Shown piece after piece: positions 22,821-26,392 of a stretch of 26,392 nt of DNA. The stretch is from contig JAEXAS010000008.1 in assembly GCA_023458095.1 (NCBI GenBank), positions 1 through 26,392 of the forward strand, written 5' to 3'. How positions within the stretch are numbered: the first letter of the stretch is position 1; each line of letters starts with the position of its first letter. The stretch comes from Actinomycetes bacterium (GTDB taxonomy: Bacteria; Actinomycetota; Actinomycetes; Propionibacteriales; Propionibacteriaceae). The position numbers and the translations under genes were made by a program. The notes beneath the pieces were generated by a model. That model was not told the origin of the DNA, searched no databases, and saw only the letters and a list, made by a program, of their open reading frames with translations.

Positions 22821-24164
22821 GTGATTCAGCCGGGGATCTTCAAAGCCAACGACATACGCGGGTTGGTCGGAGTCGAGTGGGATGTCGAGGGGGCTCGCAG
22901 CATCGGTGCTGCCTTTGCCGACGCCTTCGGCCTGATGGGCAAGGAGTTCGTCCTGGGGCGCGACATGCGCTTGGGCGGACCGGAACTTGCCCAAGCGTTC
23001 AGTGAGGGTGCGCGAAGTCGCGGGGCCAGCGTCATTGATGTGGGTCTGGCCTCGACCGATGGCCTGTGGTTTGCATCGGGACGTTTCAGGGTGCCGGGGG
23101 TGCAGTTCACCGCCTCGCATAACCCGGGCGGCTACAACGGGATCAAGTTCTGCCAGGCTGACGCCTATCCGATCAGCCCCGAGCAGATGGCCACCATCAC
23201 CGCGCTGAGCTTCGAAGAACTCCCTGAGCTGGAGGTGTCCACCTCCTACCGGAAGGTCGACGATCTGACCGAGACCTACGCCGCCAAGCTGCATTCCTTG
23301 GTCGATCTGCGGGGCATGCGTCGGTTGAAGGTCGTGGTTGACGCCGGCAATGGGATGGCTGGTTTGACCACGCCGGTGGTCCTGGGCGCCCTCGATATCG
23401 AACTCATCGGGCTGTTCCTCGATCTGGATGGCACTTTCCCCAACCATCCGGCCAATCCGCTGGAGCCGCAGAACCTGGTGGATGCCCAACAGGCCGTGCT
23501 GGCTAACCAGGCGGATCTGGGGCTGGTCTTCGATGGCGATGCCGACCGCTGTTTCATCATCGACGAACGCGGCCAAGTCGTCAGCCCCTCGGTGATCACC
23601 GCCCTCATCGCCCGCGCCGAGTTGGCGCGCGAGCCGGGCGGCACCGTCGTCATCAACACCATCACCTCACGACTGGTGAATGAAGTCGTCGTCGCAGCGG
23701 GCGGTGAGGTCGTGGTCAGTGCCGTGGGCCACACCCGGATGAAGGCCAAGATGGCCGAGCACAACGCCATCTTCGGCGGCGAACACTCCGCGCACTACTA
23801 CTTCCGAGACTTCTGGGGTGCCGACACCGGAATGCTGGCTGCGCTGCACGTGTTATCCCTGCTGGGACGGGCGTCGTCCATGTCAGCCCTGGCCGCGGAG
23901 TTGCCCAGCTATGACGCCTCCGGCGAGATCAACTCCACAGTGGCCGACGCCGCCACTGCCATGAAAGCGGTGGCCGAGCGTCTCGGCGGTCAAGGGGTGG
24001 TCACCTGGACCGATGGTCTGTTGATCAAGGGGGATGATTGGTGGGTGAGCGTGCGCGAGTCCAACACCGAACCGCTGCTCCGGCTCAATGTTGAAGCCCG
24101 GACAGTCGATCGGATGGTCGAGCTTCGCGACGCCGCCTTGGAATTGATTCGGAAGGAACCTTGA
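22821..24164 (+). CDS. manB: Phosphomannomutase / phosphoglucomutase
   Basis: Interconverts mannose-6-phosphate and mannose-1-phosphate (possibly also the glucose phosphates), feeding ManC. The 447-residue protein has the four family loops. These are the phosphoserine loop TASHNPGGYNG with Ser99, the metal loop DGDADR (238-243), the sugar-binding GGEHSAHYYF (Glu321), and the phosphate-binding RESNTEPLLRLN near the C-terminus. All key residues are present. The GTG is leaderless. Its stop overlaps the ATG of the Trm112-like gene (TGATG). Confidence 0.94.
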   Translation: MIQPGIFKANDIRGLVGVEWDVEGARSIGAAFADAFGLMGKEFVLGRDMRLGGPELAQAFSEGARSRGASVIDVGLASTDGLWFASGRFRVPGVQFTASHNPGGYNGIKFCQADAYPISPEQMATITALSFEELPELEVSTSYRKVDDLTETYAAKLHSLVDLRGMRRLKVVVDAGNGMAGLTTPVVLGALDIELIGLFLDLDGTFPNHPANPLEPQNLVDAQQAVLANQADLGLVFDGDADRCFIIDERGQVVSPSVITALIARAELAREPGGTVVINTITSRLVNEVVVAAGGEVVVSAVGHTRMKAKMAEHNAIFGGEHSAHYYFRDFWGADTGMLAALHVLSLLGRASSMSALAAELPSYDASGEINSTVADAATAMKAVAERLGGQGVVTWTDGLLIKGDDWWVSVRESNTEPLLRLNVEARTVDRMVELRDAALELIRKEP

Positions 24165-24334
24165 TGGAGGAATTGCCGGCTGAGCTGATGGAGCTCCTGG
24201 TTTGTCCCTCGTGTCGTACCAAGTTCGCCTGGGACTATGAGACCAATGAACTGGCCTGCACAAGCTGCAACCTGATCTATCCGGTGCGCGATGGCATCCC
24301 GATCCTGCTGGTCGACCAGGCCCGTCAGGACTGA
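24164..24334 (+). CDS. Trm112/YcaR-like zinc-ribbon protein (56 aa)
   Basis: A small protein with Cys14, Cys17, Cys32 and Cys35 (CPSC and CTSC), which form a zinc ribbon. Hydrophobic flanks LMELLVCP and YPVRDGIPILL are typical of the Trm112 family. In other organisms Trm112 activates methyltransferases. The actinobacterial role is unclear; location between manB and the SIS gene is conserved in many genomes. The ATG overlaps the manB stop (TGATG), and AAGGA lies 6 nt upstream inside manB. The frame closes with TGA at 24332, 3 nt before the next GTG. It is too short for common ORF cutoffs. Confidence 0.88.
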   Translation: MEELPAELMELLVCPSCRTKFAWDYETNELACTSCNLIYPVRDGIPILLVDQARQD

Positions 24335-24337
24335 GGC

Positions 24338-25351
24338 GTGGACGAGTTCGAAGACTCCCGGCTGGAGGATCCGGTCGCGCTGAGCGAGGCTGATGATCTG
24401 TTGCGGCCGCTGGCCGAATCCGGTGCTCGGTTGCGGCGCGAGGCGTTGATGGCTGAGGAGGCTTTGAATCAACTGGGCCGCGAGGATCAGATTCGCGCCA
24501 TGATCACTTTCGGGCCTGAAGCCCGGTTGCTGCGGGCTGTCCTGGAACCGACCTGCCCGGTGCCGCTGGTTGCCTGGCCCCGGTTGGGATTGCCCGGCTG
24601 GGTCGGCCCGCTGGACGTGGTGGTGGTCCTGGGCGGCGGCGACAAGGCCAGCGTGGCCGGTGCTTTCGAGGCGGTACGGCGCGGTTGTCGCCTGCTGATC
24701 GTGGCGCCCCCGGATTCGCTGTTGGTTCGCGAAGGCGGTTCCTCGGCCACTACGGTGTTGCCGACCTCGACCGGAGACCCGCTCGCGGCGGCGATCATCG
24801 CTTTGGCCGGCCTGAATCGGCTCGGGCTGGCACCGGACCTCTCGCTGGCCGATGTGGCCGACGCCATGGATGCGGTCGCGGCCGAATCCTCGGCGCAACT
24901 GGATGTGTCCCAAAACCCGGCCAAGGCCATGGCTTTGGAGCTGGCTGATGCGGCTCCCCTGGTGTGGGGCGGATCGATTCTGGCTGCGCGGGCGAGCCGC
25001 CGAATTGCCGAAGCACTACGGGCGGCCAGTGGACGGGTCGTGCTCTCGGCCGACGCTGGCGCCCTGGCGCCTCTGCTCTCGGCGGTTCCACCGCGGGATC
25101 CCTTCGCCGATCCGTTTGAGGACGACGCGACAGTGCGTCGGCCGGGTTTGGTGATGATCGACGACGGTCGTGACGACGAACAGGCCGCCGAGGAACGGCG
25201 TCGGCTCGTGGCGCTGGCGCACACTCAAGACGTCATGGTCTCGGACCTGATCCACGATCTGGGCAGCCCGATGGAACGCTATGTGACCGTCCTGCTCAAG
25301 GGCCTCTTCGCAGCCAGCTATCTGCACATCGGATTGCATCGGCGTCGCTGA
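24338..25351 (+). CDS. SIS-domain phosphosugar isomerase-like protein (Rv3256c family)
   Basis: A 337-residue protein that resembles the mycobacterial Rv3256c product next to manB and manA. It contains Rossmann-like segments (AMITFGPEARLLRA, LDVVVVLGGGDKASVAGAF, CRLLIVAPPDSL) and C-terminal VWGGSILAARASRRIAEAL. A bifunctional glucose/mannose-6-phosphate isomerase tail (IHDLGSPMERYVTVLLKGLFAASYL) closes it. Exact activity is unproven. The normal partner manA is not found downstream in the window, so this protein may supply mannose-6-phosphate isomerase activity itself. That is inference. The GTG lies 3 nt after the Trm112-like stop, so it is part of the manB operon. Confidence 0.8.
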   Translation: MDEFEDSRLEDPVALSEADDLLRPLAESGARLRREALMAEEALNQLGREDQIRAMITFGPEARLLRAVLEPTCPVPLVAWPRLGLPGWVGPLDVVVVLGGGDKASVAGAFEAVRRGCRLLIVAPPDSLLVREGGSSATTVLPTSTGDPLAAAIIALAGLNRLGLAPDLSLADVADAMDAVAAESSAQLDVSQNPAKAMALELADAAPLVWGGSILAARASRRIAEALRAASGRVVLSADAGALAPLLSAVPPRDPFADPFEDDATVRRPGLVMIDDGRDDEQAAEERRRLVALAHTQDVMVSDLIHDLGSPMERYVTVLLKGLFAASYLHIGLHRRR

Positions 25352-25401
25352 CCGGTGGCTGCGGTGAGGACGCTCGTGGCGGTCTGGCAGGATGGAGCGC
25401 T

Positions 25402-26385
25402 GTGAGCAGTCATCAAAGCAACAAAGCAGTCATTGCCGCCCTCAGCGCGAACCTCTTCATCGCCTTGACCAAGTTCGGGGCCTGGGCCCTGACCGGCGCG
25501 GCGTCCATGTTGGCCGAGGGCGTGCACTCGGTAGCCGATTCAGCCAATCAAATCCTGCTGCTGCGTGGCGGGGCTACGGCGAAGAAGGCGGCCACCACTG
25601 AGCATCCCTTTGGTTTCGGGCGGGCCCGCTATATCAGCGCCTTCCTGGTCTCGATCATTCTCTTCAGCCTGGGTGGCCTTTTCGCCATCTACGAGGCCTA
25701 CCACAAGGTCGAGGAGACGCTGGCCGGCCACGAGAACGAACTGCTGAACAGCGGATGGTGGTGGGTGCCGTTGGTGGTGTTGGGGCTGGCGATCATCGCT
25801 GAAGGAATGAGCTTCCGCACCGCCATCACCGAGTCGCTGCCCAGCAAGGGACGTCAGTCGTGGCCGCGCTTCATCAAGACCTCGAAGTCGCCAGAGCTGC
25901 CGGTGATCTTGCTGGAGGACTTCGCCGCGCTGTTGGGCCTGCTCTTCGCCCTGATCGGGGTGGGCATGACATTGCTCACCCGCAACCCCTACTGGGACGC
26001 CGCCGGTACCGCCTTGATCGGCGCCTTGCTGCTCTTCGTGGCGGTGACTTTGGCGGTGGAGACCCGCAGCCTGCTACTCGGTGAGGCCGCTTCGCCGGCC
26101 GCGGTCACCAAGATCACCGAAGCCTTGGCCGATGCGGACGGTGTCACGCGGGTGATCCATCTGAAGACCCTGCACCTGGGGCCGGAGGAGATTCTGGTGG
26201 CTGCCAAGATCGCCGTCGAGCCGACCGAATCGGCTGCGCGGGTCGCGACCGTGATCGACAACGCCGAGGTGGCCATCCGGGCCGCCGAGCCGTGGGTGAC
26301 GTCGCTGTACCTGGAGCCCGATATTGATCGCGGCGTCGGCGCGGTTGAACCGGCTTCAGCGGCGGGCGAGGCCGCGCAGGAGTAA
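25402..26385 (+). CDS. Cation diffusion facilitator (SLC30A9-like) transporter
   Basis: A 327-residue inner-membrane transporter that exports Zn2+ or similar divalent ions against protons. About six helices are visible. The first metal site is AEGVHSVADS in helix 2 (His42, Asp46), and HPFGFGRARY follows in the adjoining loop. The second site is LLEDFAALLG in helix 5 (Glu172, Asp173). A cytoplasmic C-terminal domain (about 215-310) has VIHLKTLHLGPEEILVAAKI. The LEDFAAL variant is typical of the ZnT9-like branch, whose metal specificity is poorly known. The GTG has GGAG about 5 nt upstream. The stop lies 7 nt before the window end. Confidence 0.9.
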   Translation: MSSHQSNKAVIAALSANLFIALTKFGAWALTGAASMLAEGVHSVADSANQILLLRGGATAKKAATTEHPFGFGRARYISAFLVSIILFSLGGLFAIYEAYHKVEETLAGHENELLNSGWWWVPLVVLGLAIIAEGMSFRTAITESLPSKGRQSWPRFIKTSKSPELPVILLEDFAALLGLLFALIGVGMTLLTRNPYWDAAGTALIGALLLFVAVTLAVETRSLLLGEAASPAAVTKITEALADADGVTRVIHLKTLHLGPEEILVAAKIAVEPTESAARVATVIDNAEVAIRAAEPWVTSLYLEPDIDRGVGAVEPASAAGEAAQE

Positions 26386-26392
26386 CCTCCCG

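Noticed and set aside
22392..23576. Minus-strand open frame of 394 aa opposite DUF3499 and manB
   Set aside because: Antisense to genes with intact family motifs; no domain, no start signal.

Overview
The window is a GC-rich, densely packed chromosomal segment of an actinobacterium. Three things point there: the gene order, the WhiB regulator, and many genes with no ribosome binding site that start 6-7 nt after a TAnnnT -10 box. The order matches the conserved actinobacterial neighbourhood known from Mycobacterium tuberculosis (accA3, maf, accE5-accD5, birA, PH-domain protein, GtrA, purE, LytR-CpsA-Psr protein, manC, whiB2, DUF3499, manB, SIS protein), recalled from established knowledge and not searched here. 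Gene content suggests the Propionibacteriaceae or relatives, but the genus cannot be fixed from this sequence. No rRNA, tRNA, CRISPR array, transposase or phage gene was seen.

Layout. Positions 1-8443 are mostly minus-strand: a biotin carboxylase/biotin carrier subunit (accA3), and further on accD with accE (ATGA overlap) and maf. Between them sit corA (+), a UbiA-type decaprenyl-phosphate phosphoribosyltransferase (-), and a divergent TetR / GH13 amylase pair sharing a repeated palindromic operator. From 8492 birA, a membrane PH-domain protein and a GtrA protein run on the plus strand. At 10317-12124 the conserved order is interrupted by a WD40-like lipoprotein and a peptidase-E-like protein lacking its catalytic serine. 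purE follows, but no purK is present. The section 12901-21924 is about the cell envelope and its regulation: LytR-CpsA-Psr ligase, Tat-type beta-lactamase-like lipoprotein, manC, a four-helix membrane protein, whiB2, a giant membrane glycosyltransferase-like protein and a coupled DUF5719 exported protein. From 21932 to the end come a metallopeptidase-fold protein (-), DUF3499, phosphomannomutase, a 56-residue Trm112-like zinc-ribbon protein, a SIS-type isomerase-like protein and a cation diffusion facilitator.

How the genes work together. AccA3, AccD, AccE and BirA form one functional set: a biotin-dependent acyl-CoA carboxylase and the ligase that biotinylates it. ManC, ManB and the SIS protein serve GDP-mannose supply. 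UbiA, the LytR-CpsA-Psr protein, GtrA and the large glycosyltransferase-like protein fit polyprenyl-linked cell-wall glycan assembly. WhiB2 is the expected developmental/cell-division regulator in this neighbourhood.

No wholly new multi-gene system is evident. The most distinctive features are the periodic TetR operator array over the GH13 start codon, a recurrent TAGGCT-N6-RTG leaderless promoter pattern, a peptidase-E homologue without its nucleophile, and a glycosyltransferase whose nucleotide-binding half looks deleted. No gene-free stretch exceeds about 190 bases.
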